DNA from: Pseudomonadota bacterium
GTDB taxonomy: Bacteria; Pseudomonadota; Gammaproteobacteria; Burkholderiales; Rhodocyclaceae
DNA: 59,212 bases
Reading direction: 5' to 3'
NCBI GenBank assembly: GCA_018261895.1
Contig: JAGTRT010000013.1
Coordinates: forward strand, 1 to 59,212
Part shown: piece by piece, positions 1-10,244 of the stretch
Position numbering within the stretch: position 1 is the first letter of the stretch
How the letters are laid out: every line of letters starts with the position of its first letter
Program-made: the position numbers and the translations under genes
The notes under the pieces: generated by a model
What the model saw: the letters and a program-made list of their open reading frames with translations, nothing else
Told to the model about the DNA's origin: nothing
The model's database searches: none

Positions 1-1461
1 GCGTAAATTGACCGGGGGGATGTTGAGCGACTCGCGGTATTTGGCAACCGTCCGTCGGGCAACTACGATTCCCTGCTGGCCTAGTATTTCGGATAATTGA
101 CTATCCGACAAGGGCTTCTTGCCATCCTCCGCCGAGATCAATTGCTTGATCAGGGCGCGAATGGCCGTAGCAGAACATGCACCACCGGTATCGGTGGCAA
201 CGTGGCTGCCAAAGAAGTATTTGAGTTCAAAGATGCCACGCGGCGTCGCCATGTATTTCTGGCTGGTCACACGCGACACCGTGGATTCGTGCAAGCCGAG
301 AATATCGGCGATTTCGCGCAGGACCAGCGGACGCATGGCGACTTCGCCGTGTTCGAAGAACTGGCGCTGGCGATCCACGATGGCTTGCGTGACACGATGA
401 ATGGTTTCGAAGCGCTGCTGAACGTTCTTGATCAGCCAACGCGCCTCCTGCAACTGGGTCGACAGGTTGCCGTTGCCCCGCCGCTGCTTGGCCAGGATTT
501 CAGCATAGAGCCGATTGATGCGCAGGCGCGGGTAGGCATCCGGATTGATATAGGCCGTCCATTTGCCTTTCAGCTTTTTGACGATCACATCCGGCGTGAT
601 GTAACGGGCCTCGATCTGCGAGAAGCGTGCTGCCGGGCGCGGATTCAGACCGGTAATCATGCTCTGCGCCGCCTTCAGCGATTCGTCGTCGCAACCGGTC
701 AGACGACGGATTTTCGTGAAGTCACGGGCGGCGAGCAACTCAAGATGCTTCTGAACGATGGTCAGGGCGAGATCGCGAACCTCGCATCGGCCAGGCAATG
801 CCTTGAGCTGGAGTGCCAGGCACTCCTGTAGATTGCGCGCACCGATGCCGACCGGATCGAAGTTCTGGATGTGGCGCAAAGCGATTTCCAGTTCTTCGAC
901 TTCGATTTCATACTCCGGCGGCAAGGTTTCCCAGAGTTCTTCGAGTGGTGCGGACAGATAGCCATCATCGTCCAGCGCTTCGATCAGGAAGCGAATCAGG
1001 CTGCGATCACGCTCCGACACCTGGGTCATGCCGAGTTGCCAGCCCAGATGGTCGCGCAGGCTGACCGTCGTTCCGTGAATATCCTGCGAATCGCTGTCGT
1101 CGTCTTCGTCCCGTCCGGCGCCGGTAAATGTTCCCGCATCTGCGGCCCAGCGATCGTCGTCGACATCCGAAGGGGTTGAGGGGACTTCCTGTTCGCGGTC
1201 GTCTCGCGCATCACGCTCTTCGCGCTCAACGCGTTGCTCGCGTTCGGTTTCTGCCGTTTGAGGCGAATCGAACTGCTGGGCACCCGCAAAATTCTCACCG
1301 CCGTTTTCATCCTCGCGCTCGAGCATGGGATTTTCGAGCAGATAACGCTCGATTTCCTGCTGCATTTCGATCGTCGACAGCTGAAGCAGTTTGATCGACT
1401 GCTGCAACTGTGGCGTCAGTGCCAGATGCTGGGAGAGTTTTAGCTGGAGTGCCGGCTTCAT
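1..1461 (-). CDS. rpoN: RNA polymerase sigma-54 factor RpoN (3' end cut by window)
   Basis: Alternative sigma factor for -24/-12 promoters that need AAA+ activators. Reading from ATG 1461 gives 487 codons still open at base 1. Residues 1-50 are the Gln/Leu-rich activator-contacting region I, about 55-115 form an acidic variable linker, then come the core-binding and helix-turn-helix parts. The RpoN box ARRTVAKYR, which contacts the -24 element, is at residues 468-476. The visible end (IPPVNLR) shows only a few residues are missing. lptB lies 27 bp upstream on the same strand, the usual proteobacterial lptB-rpoN arrangement, so the two are probably cotranscribed. Confidence 0.98.
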   Translation of the reverse strand, partial: MKPALQLKLSQHLALTPQLQQSIKLLQLSTIEMQQEIERYLLENPMLEREDENGGENFAGAQQFDSPQTAETEREQRVEREERDARDDREQEVPSTPSDVDDDRWAADAGTFTGAGRDEDDDSDSQDIHGTTVSLRDHLGWQLGMTQVSERDRSLIRFLIEALDDDGYLSAPLEELWETLPPEYEIEVEELEIALRHIQNFDPVGIGARNLQECLALQLKALPGRCEVRDLALTIVQKHLELLAARDFTKIRRLTGCDDESLKAAQSMITGLNPRPAARFSQIEARYITPDVIVKKLKGKWTAYINPDAYPRLRINRLYAEILAKQRRGNGNLSTQLQEARWLIKNVQQRFETIHRVTQAIVDRQRQFFEHGEVAMRPLVLREIADILGLHESTVSRVTSQKYMATPRGIFELKYFFGSHVATDTGGACSATAIRALIKQLISAEDGKKPLSDSQLSEILGQQGIVVARRTVAKYRESLNIPPVNLR

Positions 1462-1488
1462 TTATTGGAAGTGGTTTCTATATGTCGG

Positions 1489-2220
1489 TCAGAGCTTGAA
1501 GTGCTCGCCGAGATAAACCTTTCGTACGCTTTCATTATCAACGATTTCGTCCGGCCGTCCAGCCGCCAGGACATTTCCGGCGTTAATAATGTACGCATGA
1601 TCACAAATACCGAGGGTCTCACGGACATTGTGGTCGGTGATCAGAACCCCGATGCCGCGCTCCTTGAGGAAGCGGATGATTTTCTGGATTTCGAGCACGG
1701 CAATCGGATCGACGCCGGCGAAGGGCTCGTCAAGCAGGATAAAGCGCGGATTGGTCGCCAACGCCCGGGCAATCTCGACACGACGCCGCTCTCCGCCGGA
1801 CAAGGCCGAGGCATTGACGTGACGGACATGACTCACATGCAATTCGTTGAGCAGCCCCTCGAGCCGATCATTGAGCTCCGCTTCGGGCAAATTGAGCAGC
1901 TCGAGGATGGCGCGAATGTTCTCTTCGACGCTGAGCTTGCGGAAGACCGATGCTTCCTGCGGCAGGTAGGACAGGCCAAGCCTCGCGCGGCTGTGCATGG
2001 GCAGGTGGGTCAGCCGATTTTCGTCGATATAGACCTCGCCGCCATCGGCTGCCACCAAGCCGACGATCATGTAAAAACAGGTCGTCTTGCCCGCACCGTT
2101 CGGTCCCAGAAGGCCAACCACCTCGCCCGACTTGACCTCGAAGGAGACATCCTCGACCACCGTCCGCGCCTTGTAGCGCTTCTTGAGATTATGGGCAGAC
2201 AGCTTGGCCGGGGCGTTCAT
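1489..2220 (-). CDS. lptB: LPS export ABC transporter ATPase LptB
   Basis: Cytoplasmic ATPase of the LptB2FG complex that extracts lipopolysaccharide from the inner membrane and pushes it along the Lpt bridge. At 243 aa it has the family's usual length. Walker [10 protein letters not shown] lies near residue 39, followed by the Q-loop YLPQEASVF, signature ALSGGERRR, Walker [13 protein letters not shown] and the switch histidine in ITDHNVRE. Its ATG overlaps the recX stop by 4 bp (ATGA), so it is probably translationally coupled to recX. The lptA/lptC genes are not next to it here. The call is secure because the switch region and the rpoN neighbour are both typical of LptB. Confidence 0.97.
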   Translation of the reverse strand: MNAPAKLSAHNLKKRYKARTVVEDVSFEVKSGEVVGLLGPNGAGKTTCFYMIVGLVAADGGEVYIDENRLTHLPMHSRARLGLSYLPQEASVFRKLSVEENIRAILELLNLPEAELNDRLEGLLNELHVSHVRHVNASALSGGERRRVEIARALATNPRFILLDEPFAGVDPIAVLEIQKIIRFLKERGIGVLITDHNVRETLGICDHAYIINAGNVLAAGRPDEIVDNESVRKVYLGEHFKL

Positions 2221-2640
2221 TCATCGCCTCCCTGCAGGGCGCGACGAATGGCATCGCCGGAGAAGCCGCGGTATTGGAGAAAGCGCATCTGCTTGGCACG
2301 CTCTTCGGCCGATTCGGGCGGATGGCCGAATTTCCTGGCCCAAATGGCACGGCAGCGTTCTGCTTCGTCACCGGCCTCAGGCAGTGCAGCGGCGATATCG
2401 GTGTCGCTGACGCCTTGCTGGCGCAACTCCTGGCTCAATCGCGCATTGCCATAGCGACGACCGCGGGCGGCAACCCGCTGGGTGGCGTAGCGGCAATCGG
2501 ATAACAGACGTTCGGCCTGCAGCGAATCGAGCACCGCCGCGAGTTCCTCGGCCGACTCCGCATGCGGCGCGAGCTTGGCCTGCAAGCCGGCCCGGCTGTA
2601 ATCACGCCGGGTCAGCAGTTGCAGGGCGCGGACGCGCAGG

Positions 2641-2648
<8 letters not shown>
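2217..2648 (-). CDS. recX: RecA regulatory protein RecX
   Basis: Small, mostly helical modulator of RecA filaments, 143 aa, within the family range. RecX-like features are the start [21 protein letters not shown], the middle segment [17 protein letters not shown] and the end [13 protein letters not shown], which correspond to the tandem three-helix repeats of the family. The start overlaps the recA stop by 8 bp and the stop overlaps the lptB start by 4 bp, forming a tight recA-recX-lptB unit. RecX made in this position is expected to follow recA SOS induction, with lower yield because it depends on readthrough and coupling. Confidence 0.95.
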
Positions 2649-3669
<1,021 letters not shown>

Positions 3670-3845
3670 GGAGTTACCTCGGAAATTTGAGCGGATTATG
3701 GCACAGGGGCCAGAAGATGGAACAGAAATTGCTGCGCTTGATCGACGGGCTGATTGATCCGGATATGCAATCGGCAATCGACAAATTCAGCGATCGCACG
3801 GAAAGGACGCGGTATATTTCCAGCCCGTTCCGTTCTTACTCTCGA

Positions 3846-3865
3846 TACTGTGTATAAATACAGTA
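3846..3865. promoter_or_regulatory. LexA/SOS box between recA and a divergent small gene
   Basis: The 20 bases TACTGTGTATAAATACAGTA match the proteobacterial SOS box TACTGT-N8-ACAGTA exactly in both half sites. It lies about 180 bp upstream of the recA start on one side and only 44 bp (or 8 bp with the earlier ATG) upstream of a small exported-protein gene on the other. The site could therefore repress both genes. The call rests on the exact half-site match and on the recA neighbour. Confidence 0.9.
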
Positions 3866-3909
3866 CATTCTGCATGACTGCTTGGCAAGGACATTTTTCA
3901 TTCAAATCA

Positions 3910-4110
3910 ATGCTCGCGCGTTTCGCGCTGGGCGCCATGCTGATTGCGCCCGCAGCCGAAAGCCAGGCCAGACCGGCGCCCTGGTACTGGTGGGTGAGCG
4001 CGGTCGGCGATGCGCGCATCTGCGCCCAGACCTCGCCCGGCGCCGCCTGGCAGCGCGAAAACACCGCATTCCGTGACAGCCAGTGCAGCATCCGGGTGAA
4101 ACCGTTTTGA
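3910..4110 (+). CDS. Small exported protein of unknown function downstream of the SOS box
   Basis: Unrecognised 66-aa protein. The start at 3910 gives a clear signal peptide, MLARFALGAMLIAPAAESQA, followed by an aromatic stretch PAPWYWWVS and two cysteines (in RICAQ and SQCSIRV) that could form one disulfide in the periplasm. An alternative ATG at 3874 adds 12 residues and begins 8 bp after the LexA box; neither start has an obvious ribosome-binding site. The stop is overlapped by the next gene's 5' end. Its place directly behind the SOS box suggests DNA-damage control, but nothing in the protein itself points to a DNA-damage role. It could be a spurious frame, though the signal peptide argues against that. 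Confidence 0.6.
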   Translation: MLARFALGAMLIAPAAESQARPAPWYWWVSAVGDARICAQTSPGAAWQRENTAFRDSQCSIRVKPF

Positions 4111-4760
4111 CCGCGTATTTCCCGCCGCCCGACCTCGGCTTGTCGGTCATCCACGTCGACGACGCGATCATCGTTGTCGACAAGCCGGCTGGACTCTTGT
4201 CCGTCCCCGGTCGTGGCGCGGGCATGGACGATTGCCTGGCCTCGCGCGTCCAGGCACGTTTTGCCGATGCGCTGATCGTCCATCGCCTCGACATGTCGAC
4301 CTCGGGCCTGCTCGTGCTGGCGCGGGGAGCCGAAATGCACAGCCTGCTGTCGCGCTTTTTCCGGGAGCGCCAGATCGACAAGCGTTACGTCGCCGTCGTT
4401 GCCGGCCAAATGAAAGAGGACAGCGGGGAAGTGAATTTGCCGCTCATCTGCGACTGGCCGAACCGGCCGCGGCAGATCGTCGATTTCACCATCGGCAAGC
4501 CGTCGCTGACCCGCTTTCGCGTCGTCGACCGGAATGCCGGGCGCGACACGACGCGCGTCGAACTCGAGCCGGTCACCGGCCGCTCGCACCAGCTGCGCGT
4601 GCATATGGCCTCGCTCGGCCACCCGATTCTAGGTGACGACCTGTACGGCGGGCACGCCACGGCGCTGGCCGATCGCCTGCTCTTGCACGCCATGGATCTG
4701 GGCTTCCATCACCCGGTCAGCGGCGAGGCCATGCAATTTCATGCGGCGCCCCCGTTTTGA
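4083..4760 (+). CDS. RluA-family RNA pseudouridine synthase
   Basis: Converts uridine to pseudouridine in rRNA or tRNA. The 225-aa protein resembles the short RluA class with no S4 domain. Motifs: VVDKPAGLLSVPGRG near residues 32-46, the catalytic-Asp motif HRLDMSTSG near 67-75, KRYVAVV, and the C-terminal RSHQLRVHMASLGHPILGD. GTG at 4083 is taken as the start and overlaps the preceding small gene. A TTG at 4107, which overlaps that gene's stop codon, is an alternative. The exact target (23S U746/tRNA U32 like RluA, or another site) cannot be read from the sequence. Confidence 0.9.
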   Translation: MQHPGETVLTAYFPPPDLGLSVIHVDDAIIVVDKPAGLLSVPGRGAGMDDCLASRVQARFADALIVHRLDMSTSGLLVLARGAEMHSLLSRFFRERQIDKRYVAVVAGQMKEDSGEVNLPLICDWPNRPRQIVDFTIGKPSLTRFRVVDRNAGRDTTRVELEPVTGRSHQLRVHMASLGHPILGDDLYGGHATALADRLLLHAMDLGFHHPVSGEAMQFHAAPPF

Positions 4761-4789
4761 CGCCGTGAATCCGCGCAAGGACCGTATAA

Positions 4790-4824
4790 TTTTCGCGTTT
4801 TGAACCTTTTTTCCGGTTGACCGT
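4790..4824 (-). repeat. 35-bp interspersed repeat, copy 1 (diverged right half)
   Basis: Reverse-strand copy. It keeps the invariant left block ACGGTCAACCGGAAA, but the right block is degraded (GGTTCAAAA instead of GSCCAAA). It forms most of the leader immediately upstream of the symporter start at 4831. A perfect -10-like TATAAT (4785-4790) abuts its far end. Confidence 0.75.
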
Positions 4825-4830
4825 AAGACC

Positions 4831-6372
4831 ATGCTCATCTGGTTCGTCGTTCTCTACCTCATGGTGTCCATCGGCATCGGCCTTTTTGCCGCGACCCGCG
4901 TCCATAGTGCCAAGGATTTCGCCGTGGCCGGCCGGCATTTGCCGCTGCCGGTCGTCACCGCCACCGTGTTCGCCACCTGGTTCGGGGCCGAAGCGGTGTT
5001 CGGCGTTTCCGCGACCTTCGTCAAGGAGGGTCTGACCGGCGTCGTCGCCGACCCCTTCGGTTCGTCGATGTGCCTCATCATCGCCGGCGTCTTCTTCTCG
5101 CGGAAACTGTACAAGCTCAACATCCTGACACTGGGCGACTATTTCCGCCTGCGTTACAACCGCACGGTCGAAGTGCTGACCACGCTGTGCATCGTGGCCA
5201 GCTACCTCGGCTGGGTCTCGGCCCAGATCAAGGCGCTCGGGCTGGTCTTCAACGTCGTCACCGGCGGCTACATCAGCCAGACGGCGGGCATGATCCTCGG
5301 TGCCGCCATCGTGCTGACCTACACCACCTTCGGCGGCATGCTCTCGGTGGCCATCCTCGATTTCGTGCAGATGGGCGTCATCATGGGCGGCATGCTGTAC
5401 ATCGGCTACGTCGTCTCCGGCCTGACCGGCGGCGTCGAACTGGTCGTCAACCACGCCTCGGCGGCCGGCAAGCTCGATTTCTTCCCGCCGCCCGACCCGT
5501 GGCTGTGGCTGACCTTCCTTGGCGCCTGGATCACCATGATGCTCGGCTCGATCCCGCAGCAGGACGTCTTCCAGCGCATCACCTCGGCCAGGACGCAACG
5601 CATCGCGCTGTGGGGCTCGATCCTCGGTGCCTCGATCTATTTCTGCTTCACCTTCGTGCCGATGTTCATCGCCTATTCGGCCACGCTGATCGACCCTGAG
5701 CAGTTCAACGGCCTGCTGCAGACCGACTCGCAACTCGTCCTGCCGACGCTGGTGCTGCAGCACACACCCATCTTCGCCCAGGCCATCTTCTTCGGCGCCG
5801 TGCTGTCGGCCATCATGAGCTGCTCGTCGGCCACCTTGCTCGCGCCCTCGGTCGCCTTCTCGGAAAACATCGTGCGCGGCTTCTACCCGCACATGGGCGA
5901 CCACCAGTTCCTGCGCGTCATGCGCACGTCGATCGTCGTCTTTGCCGGCATCGTGCTCGGCTTCGCGCTGTATTCGAACGCCAGCATCTTCAAAATGGTC
6001 GAGAACGCCTACAAGATCACGCTGGCCGGCGCCTTCGTGCCGCTCTTCTTCGGCGCCTTCTGGAAGCGGGCGACGACGCAGGGCGCGCTGGCGGCCATTT
6101 TCGGCGGGCTTTCATCGTGGATCCTGGTCGAGGTGCTGGTCGGCACGGCCGGCGAGGGTAGCGGCCAATACGCCTACGCCCTGGCCGGAGCGGGGCAGCT
6201 GGTGCCGCCGCAATTGATCGGACTGGGCGTCAGCATCGTCGGCATGATCGCCGGCTCACTGCTGCCACAATGGGTCGGCCACCCGATACCGCACGAGGAC
6301 ATCCACGAAGCGCTGCATCACCGTGCCGCTGCGGAAACCCACCACGCGGCAGACCATCCGCACCATCACTGA
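4831..6372 (+). CDS. Sodium:solute symporter family protein
   Basis: Inner-membrane secondary transporter of the SSS family (LeuT fold), 513 aa with about 13 hydrophobic segments. Family features are the N-terminal SAKDFAVAGRHLPLPVVTATVFATWFG segment, the TLGDYFRLRYNR loop, and QMGVIMGGMLYIGYVVSG in the middle. The C-terminal tail is histidine-rich (HEDIHEALHH ... HHAADHPHHH), which is unusual and might bind metal ions. The substrate cannot be assigned; related proteins carry sugars, amino acids, organic acids or pantothenate. A reverse copy of the 35-bp repeat fills the leader, and the gene stands alone, followed by about 125 bp of spacer. Confidence 0.9.
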   Translation: MLIWFVVLYLMVSIGIGLFAATRVHSAKDFAVAGRHLPLPVVTATVFATWFGAEAVFGVSATFVKEGLTGVVADPFGSSMCLIIAGVFFSRKLYKLNILTLGDYFRLRYNRTVEVLTTLCIVASYLGWVSAQIKALGLVFNVVTGGYISQTAGMILGAAIVLTYTTFGGMLSVAILDFVQMGVIMGGMLYIGYVVSGLTGGVELVVNHASAAGKLDFFPPPDPWLWLTFLGAWITMMLGSIPQQDVFQRITSARTQRIALWGSILGASIYFCFTFVPMFIAYSATLIDPEQFNGLLQTDSQLVLPTLVLQHTPIFAQAIFFGAVLSAIMSCSSATLLAPSVAFSENIVRGFYPHMGDHQFLRVMRTSIVVFAGIVLGFALYSNASIFKMVENAYKITLAGAFVPLFFGAFWKRATTQGALAAIFGGLSSWILVEVLVGTAGEGSGQYAYALAGAGQLVPPQLIGLGVSIVGMIAGSLLPQWVGHPIPHEDIHEALHHRAAAETHHAADHPHHH

Positions 6373-6498
6373 GCCGCCTTTCCCGCCGAATATCCGGTGA
6401 CAGTGTGGCGCCCCGGGCGCCACGAACCGGCCATGCCGTCATCACTGTCACAACACATTAAGGCTGACGGGCCGGACATTCGCCCCTAAAATCAGGGC

Positions 6499-7557
6499 AT
6501 GCCTCATTCCGGTCGTGGCCCCATCCTGCTCTCCCGCTACCTGGCGCTGGCCTGGTTCGGGCTGGTTGTCTACGGCAGCCTGCATCCGTTCACAGGCTGG
6601 CGGGATACCGGCGTGTCGCCGATTGCCTTCCTCGAAGGCGGCTGGCCGCGCTATTGGACGGCCTTCGACCTGCTCGCCAACGTCGCCGTTTACCTGCCGC
6701 TCGGCTTCTGCCTGACGCTGGCGCTCAGCACCTTGCCGGGTCGTTTCAGTGCCCTCGTGCTGGCCGTCGTGCTGGGTGGCGGCGTGAGTTTCGGGCTGGA
6801 AACGCTGCAAACCTGGTTGCCGTCGCGCGTTCCCTCCAACCTCGACCTCGCCTGCAACACCCTGGGCGCGCTGCTCGGCGCCTTGTGGGCGCAGCACGTC
6901 GGGCCGCGCATCTTCGCCCGGCTGGCCGCGCTCGAACACCGGCTCATCGCGCCCATTCCGCACGCCGAAATGGGCCTGACGCTGCTCGGCTTGTGGCTGC
7001 TCGTGCCGCTCTCGCCGGAAACCCTGCTATTCGGCGCTGGCGACCTGCGCCAGATGTTCGGGCTGACCGGCGCCGTCCCCTTCGCCGCCGACAGTTTCGT
7101 CATGATCGAGGCCAGCATCACGGCCGCCAACGCGATCGCTGTCGGGCTGATCGTCCGCATGCTGTGCGCGCGCCTGCTCTTTGCCTACCTCATCGTGCCG
7201 CTCTTCCTGCTCCTCACCCTGGCTGTCGCCACGCTTGCGGCAGCCGTTCTGATCAACCCGGCCAACGCGCTGGCCTGGCTGACACCGGGCGCCAAGTTGG
7301 GGCTGATGGTGGCCAGCGGCATTCTCGTCGTCGCCGTCGCCCTGCCGGCGACACCGCGCCTGATGATCACGGCACTGGCCCTGATGGCCGGCACGGTCCT
7401 CGTCAACATGGCGCCGCCCAACCCGTATTCCGACGCCGCGCTGGCTGTCTGGCGACAGGGGCACTTTCTCAACTTCAATGGCCTAACCCGTCTGGTTGCC
7501 ACCCTATGGCCCTTCCTGACGCTCCCCTTCCTCTTCCTGACGACGCGCCGGCATTAG
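6499..7557 (+). CDS. VanZ-like family membrane protein
   Basis: Polytopic inner-membrane protein of 352 aa. The N-terminal half matches the VanZ-like domain: YGSLHPFTGWR near residue 25, FDLLANVAVYLPLGFCL near 55-70 and SFGLETLQTWLPSRVPSNLDLACNTLGALLG near 95-125. The C-terminal half adds several transmembrane helices with no family I recognise. VanZ-type proteins have no settled function here; the name comes from teicoplanin resistance, but most proteobacterial members are unrelated to it. The 3' end overlaps the next gene by 52 bp in another frame, so the two are probably expressed together. Confidence 0.85.
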   Translation: MPHSGRGPILLSRYLALAWFGLVVYGSLHPFTGWRDTGVSPIAFLEGGWPRYWTAFDLLANVAVYLPLGFCLTLALSTLPGRFSALVLAVVLGGGVSFGLETLQTWLPSRVPSNLDLACNTLGALLGALWAQHVGPRIFARLAALEHRLIAPIPHAEMGLTLLGLWLLVPLSPETLLFGAGDLRQMFGLTGAVPFAADSFVMIEASITAANAIAVGLIVRMLCARLLFAYLIVPLFLLLTLAVATLAAAVLINPANALAWLTPGAKLGLMVASGILVVAVALPATPRLMITALALMAGTVLVNMAPPNPYSDAALAVWRQGHFLNFNGLTRLVATLWPFLTLPFLFLTTRRH

Positions 7558-10211
7558 CCTGGCACGCTGACACCGCCGAATCGGTCGCCCGGCGACTGGG
7601 GGTTGATCACGCCACGGGCCTAGCCGACGACGAGGCCACGGCGCGGCTTTCCCGACATGGCCACAACCGGCTGACCGAGCGACCGGGCAAACCGGCCTGG
7701 CAACGCCTGGCTGCCCAGTTCATGCAGCCGCTGGTGCTCGTGCTGATCGCCGCCGGGGTGGTGACGGGCCTGCTCGGCGAGTTCGTCGACGCCAGCGTGA
7801 TCATCGGCGTCGTCATCACCAATGCCCTCATCGGCTACTGGCAGGAAGCCAAGGCGGAGGGCGCCCTGGCGGCGCTGGCGAAGAGCGTCGCGACGCCGGT
7901 CACCGTCCGTCGCGGTGGCCACCGCAAGCAGCTCGACGCCACCCAGCTGGTGCCCGGCGACGTGGTCATGCTGGCCGCCGGCGACCGCATTCCGGCCGAC
8001 CTCCGGCTGATCCAGCAGCACGAACTGCACACCGACGACTCGATGCTGACCGGCGAATCGCAACCCGTCACCAAGCACAGCGCGCCGCTGCAGGCCGACA
8101 CCGTGCTGGCCGACCGGCTCAACATGGTCTACGCCGGGACCACCGTGGTGGCCGGGCAGGGCAGCGGGCTGGTCATCGCCACCGGCGACGCCACGGAAAC
8201 CGGGCGCATTGCCGGCCTGATCGCTGCCGCGCCCGATCTCGTCACGCCGCTGACGCGCAAGATGGCGCGTTTTTCCAACTGGTTGCTGTGGGCCATCGGC
8301 GGGCTGGCGCTGCTCACCGTGGGCGTCGGGCTGGCCCGGGGCGGTTCGGCCTTCGACATGTTCATCGCCGCCGTCGCGCTGGCCGTCGGCGCCATTCCAG
8401 AAGGCCTGCCCGCCGCCGTCACCGTCACGCTGGCCATCGGCGTCGCCCGCATGGCCCGGCGGCGCGTCATCATCCGCCACCTGCCGGCGGTCGAGACGCT
8501 GGGCAGCACGACGGTCATCTGCTCCGACAAGACCGGTACGCTGACCGAAAACGCCATGACCGTGCGCGCCCTGTGGTGCGCCGGCGCGGGCCACGCCGTG
8601 GGCGGCCATGGCTACGCGCCGGAGGGCGCCGTCACCCGCGACGAGATGCCGGCCGAGATTGCCGGTGCGCTGCGCGAATGCCTGATCGCCGGCGCGCTGT
8701 GCAACGACGCCTCGCTGCGCCACGAACACGGCCAGTGGAAAATCACCGGCGACCCGACAGAAGCCGCGCTCATCGTCGCCGCCCGCAAGGCCGGGCTGGA
8801 CGAGCACACGCTAGGCCAGCTGTTTCCGCGCCGCGACGTGCTGCCTTTCGACGCCACACGGCAGTTCATGGCCACCGCCCATGAGGGTGACGGGCAGGGC
8901 GTGGTCTACGTCAAGGGCGCGCTCGAACGCCTGCTGCCGCTGTGCGTCGATCAGCTCTCGGCCAACGGCCAGCCGGAAGCCCTCGACCCGGCGGCCATCG
9001 AGAAGGCGGCCCACGCCTACGCCGGGCAGGGCATGCGCGTGCTGCTGGTGGCCCGGAAACATTTCGATTTTGGGCAAAATTTCCGGTTGACCGTCGAAGG
9101 CATTGAAAAACTCACGCTGGTCGGCCTCGTCGGCATGATCGACCCGCCGCGCAAGGCGGCCATCGGCGCCATCCGCAACTGCCATTCTGCCGGCATCCGG
9201 GTCAAGATGATCACCGGCGACCACGCCGTCACGGCGCTGGCCATCGCCAAGCAGATCGGCCTCAATGCCGAAAAGGCGCTGACCGGCCGCGAACTGGCCT
9301 TGCTCGACGACCTCGCGCTGGGCGAAGCGGCCCACGCCACCGACGTCTTCGCCCGCGTCGAACCGGAACAGAAGCTGCGCCTCGTCCGCGCCCTGCAGGC
9401 GCGCGGCGAAGTCGTCGCGATGACCGGCGACGGCGTCAATGACGCGCCGGCCCTCAAGCAGGCCGACATCGGCATCGCCATGGGCCTGGCCGGCACCGAA
9501 GTGGCCAAGGAAGCCGCGGCCATGGTCCTCACCGACGACAATTTCGCCAGCATCGAGGCGGCGGTTGAAGAGGGCCGCGGCGTCTGGGACAACCTCGTCA
9601 AGTTCATCACCTGGACGCTGCCGACCAATTTCGGCGAAGGCCTCGTCATCGTCGCCGCCATCCTGTTCGGCGCCACGCTACCCATCACGCCGCTGCAAAT
9701 CCTCTGGATCAACATGACCACCGCCGTGCTGCTCGGCCTGCCGCTCGCCTTCGAACCGATCGAGAAAGGCATCATGCGCCGTCCGCCACGCCGGCTCGAC
9801 CAGCCGGTGCTCGACGCTGCGATGATCCGCCGCGTCGTCCTCGTTTCCTTCCTGCTGCTCGCCGGCGCCTTCGGTCTTTTCCTCGTCGAACTGGCGCAGG
9901 AGCACAGCCTGGCCGAAGCCCGCACGGTCGCCGTCAACGTCTTCGTCATGGTGGAAATTGCCTACCTCTTCAACTGCCGTTCGCTGACCGGCGGCTTCTG
10001 GCAGCAGGGCCTCTTTTCCAACCCGTGGATCTGGGCCGGCATCGGCGCGATGATCGTCCTCCAGCTGGCGATGACCTACCTGCCGGCGATGAACCGGGTG
10101 TTCGCCACAGCGCCGATCGGCCTCACCGAATGGCTCGAAATTCTGGCCGTTGGCCTGACCTGTTCGCTGATCGTCGGCATCGAGAAGCGGCTGACCCGCG
10201 CGCGGCACTGA
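7506..10211 (+). CDS. P-type cation-transporting ATPase (P2 type, calcium-pump-like)
   Basis: Ion pump of about 901 aa in the inner membrane. In order: N-terminal cation-ATPase domain (WHADTAESVARRLG), actuator motif TGES, M4 motif PEGLP as in Ca2+ and Na+/K+ pumps, phosphorylation motif DKTGTLTE with Asp at about residue 341, hinge TGDGVNDAP, and six C-terminal helices including NMTTAVLLGLPLAFEP. ATG 7506 is the only start in reach that keeps the N-terminal domain, so the gene overlaps vanZ-like by 52 bp. Residues 519-530 (HFDFGQNFRLTV) are an in-frame copy of the 35-bp repeat, placed in the loop before the LVGMIDPPR motif. The transported ion is not certain. Confidence 0.93.
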   Translation: MALPDAPLPLPDDAPALAWHADTAESVARRLGVDHATGLADDEATARLSRHGHNRLTERPGKPAWQRLAAQFMQPLVLVLIAAGVVTGLLGEFVDASVIIGVVITNALIGYWQEAKAEGALAALAKSVATPVTVRRGGHRKQLDATQLVPGDVVMLAAGDRIPADLRLIQQHELHTDDSMLTGESQPVTKHSAPLQADTVLADRLNMVYAGTTVVAGQGSGLVIATGDATETGRIAGLIAAAPDLVTPLTRKMARFSNWLLWAIGGLALLTVGVGLARGGSAFDMFIAAVALAVGAIPEGLPAAVTVTLAIGVARMARRRVIIRHLPAVETLGSTTVICSDKTGTLTENAMTVRALWCAGAGHAVGGHGYAPEGAVTRDEMPAEIAGALRECLIAGALCNDASLRHEHGQWKITGDPTEAALIVAARKAGLDEHTLGQLFPRRDVLPFDATRQFMATAHEGDGQGVVYVKGALERLLPLCVDQLSANGQPEALDPAAIEKAAHAYAGQGMRVLLVARKHFDFGQNFRLTVEGIEKLTLVGLVGMIDPPRKAAIGAIRNCHSAGIRVKMITGDHAVTALAIAKQIGLNAEKALTGRELALLDDLALGEAAHATDVFARVEPEQKLRLVRALQARGEVVAMTGDGVNDAPALKQADIGIAMGLAGTEVAKEAAAMVLTDDNFASIEAAVEEGRGVWDNLVKFITWTLPTNFGEGLVIVAAILFGATLPITPLQILWINMTTAVLLGLPLAFEPIEKGIMRRPPRRLDQPVLDAAMIRRVVLVSFLLLAGAFGLFLVELAQEHSLAEARTVAVNVFVMVEIAYLFNCRSLTGGFWQQGLFSNPWIWAGIGAMIVLQLAMTYLPAMNRVFATAPIGLTEWLEILAVGLTCSLIVGIEKRLTRARH
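9060..9094 (-). repeat. 35-bp interspersed repeat, copy 2 (inside the P-type ATPase gene)
   Basis: Reverse-strand copy lying wholly within a coding region. It is complete: left block ACGGTCAACCGGAAA, then TTTTG, CCCAAAATC and GAAATG. It is read by the host gene as HFDFGQNFRLTV without disturbing the frame. It falls in a loop where related pumps vary in length. Confidence 0.92.
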
Positions 10212-10244
10212 AAAGCGGCGCGCCGGCCGATGCATCGGCGCTTT

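Noticed and set aside
3670..3777. 36-residue N-terminal extension of RecA
   Set aside because: The extension has no similarity to RecA and lies upstream of a good ribosome-binding site for the standard start at 3669.
6404..6422. GTGGCGCC-CCG-GGCGCCAC hairpin after the symporter gene as an intrinsic terminator
   Set aside because: The stem is perfect but no T-run follows on either strand. It may still act in Rho-dependent ending or be chance in GC-rich DNA.
7620..8807. Long minus-strand open frame opposite the P-type ATPase, and a similar one at 4717-5904 opposite the symporter
   Set aside because: Both are shadows of genes with intact catalytic or family motifs; they have low-complexity His/Gln/Arg/Gly composition and no ribosome-binding site.
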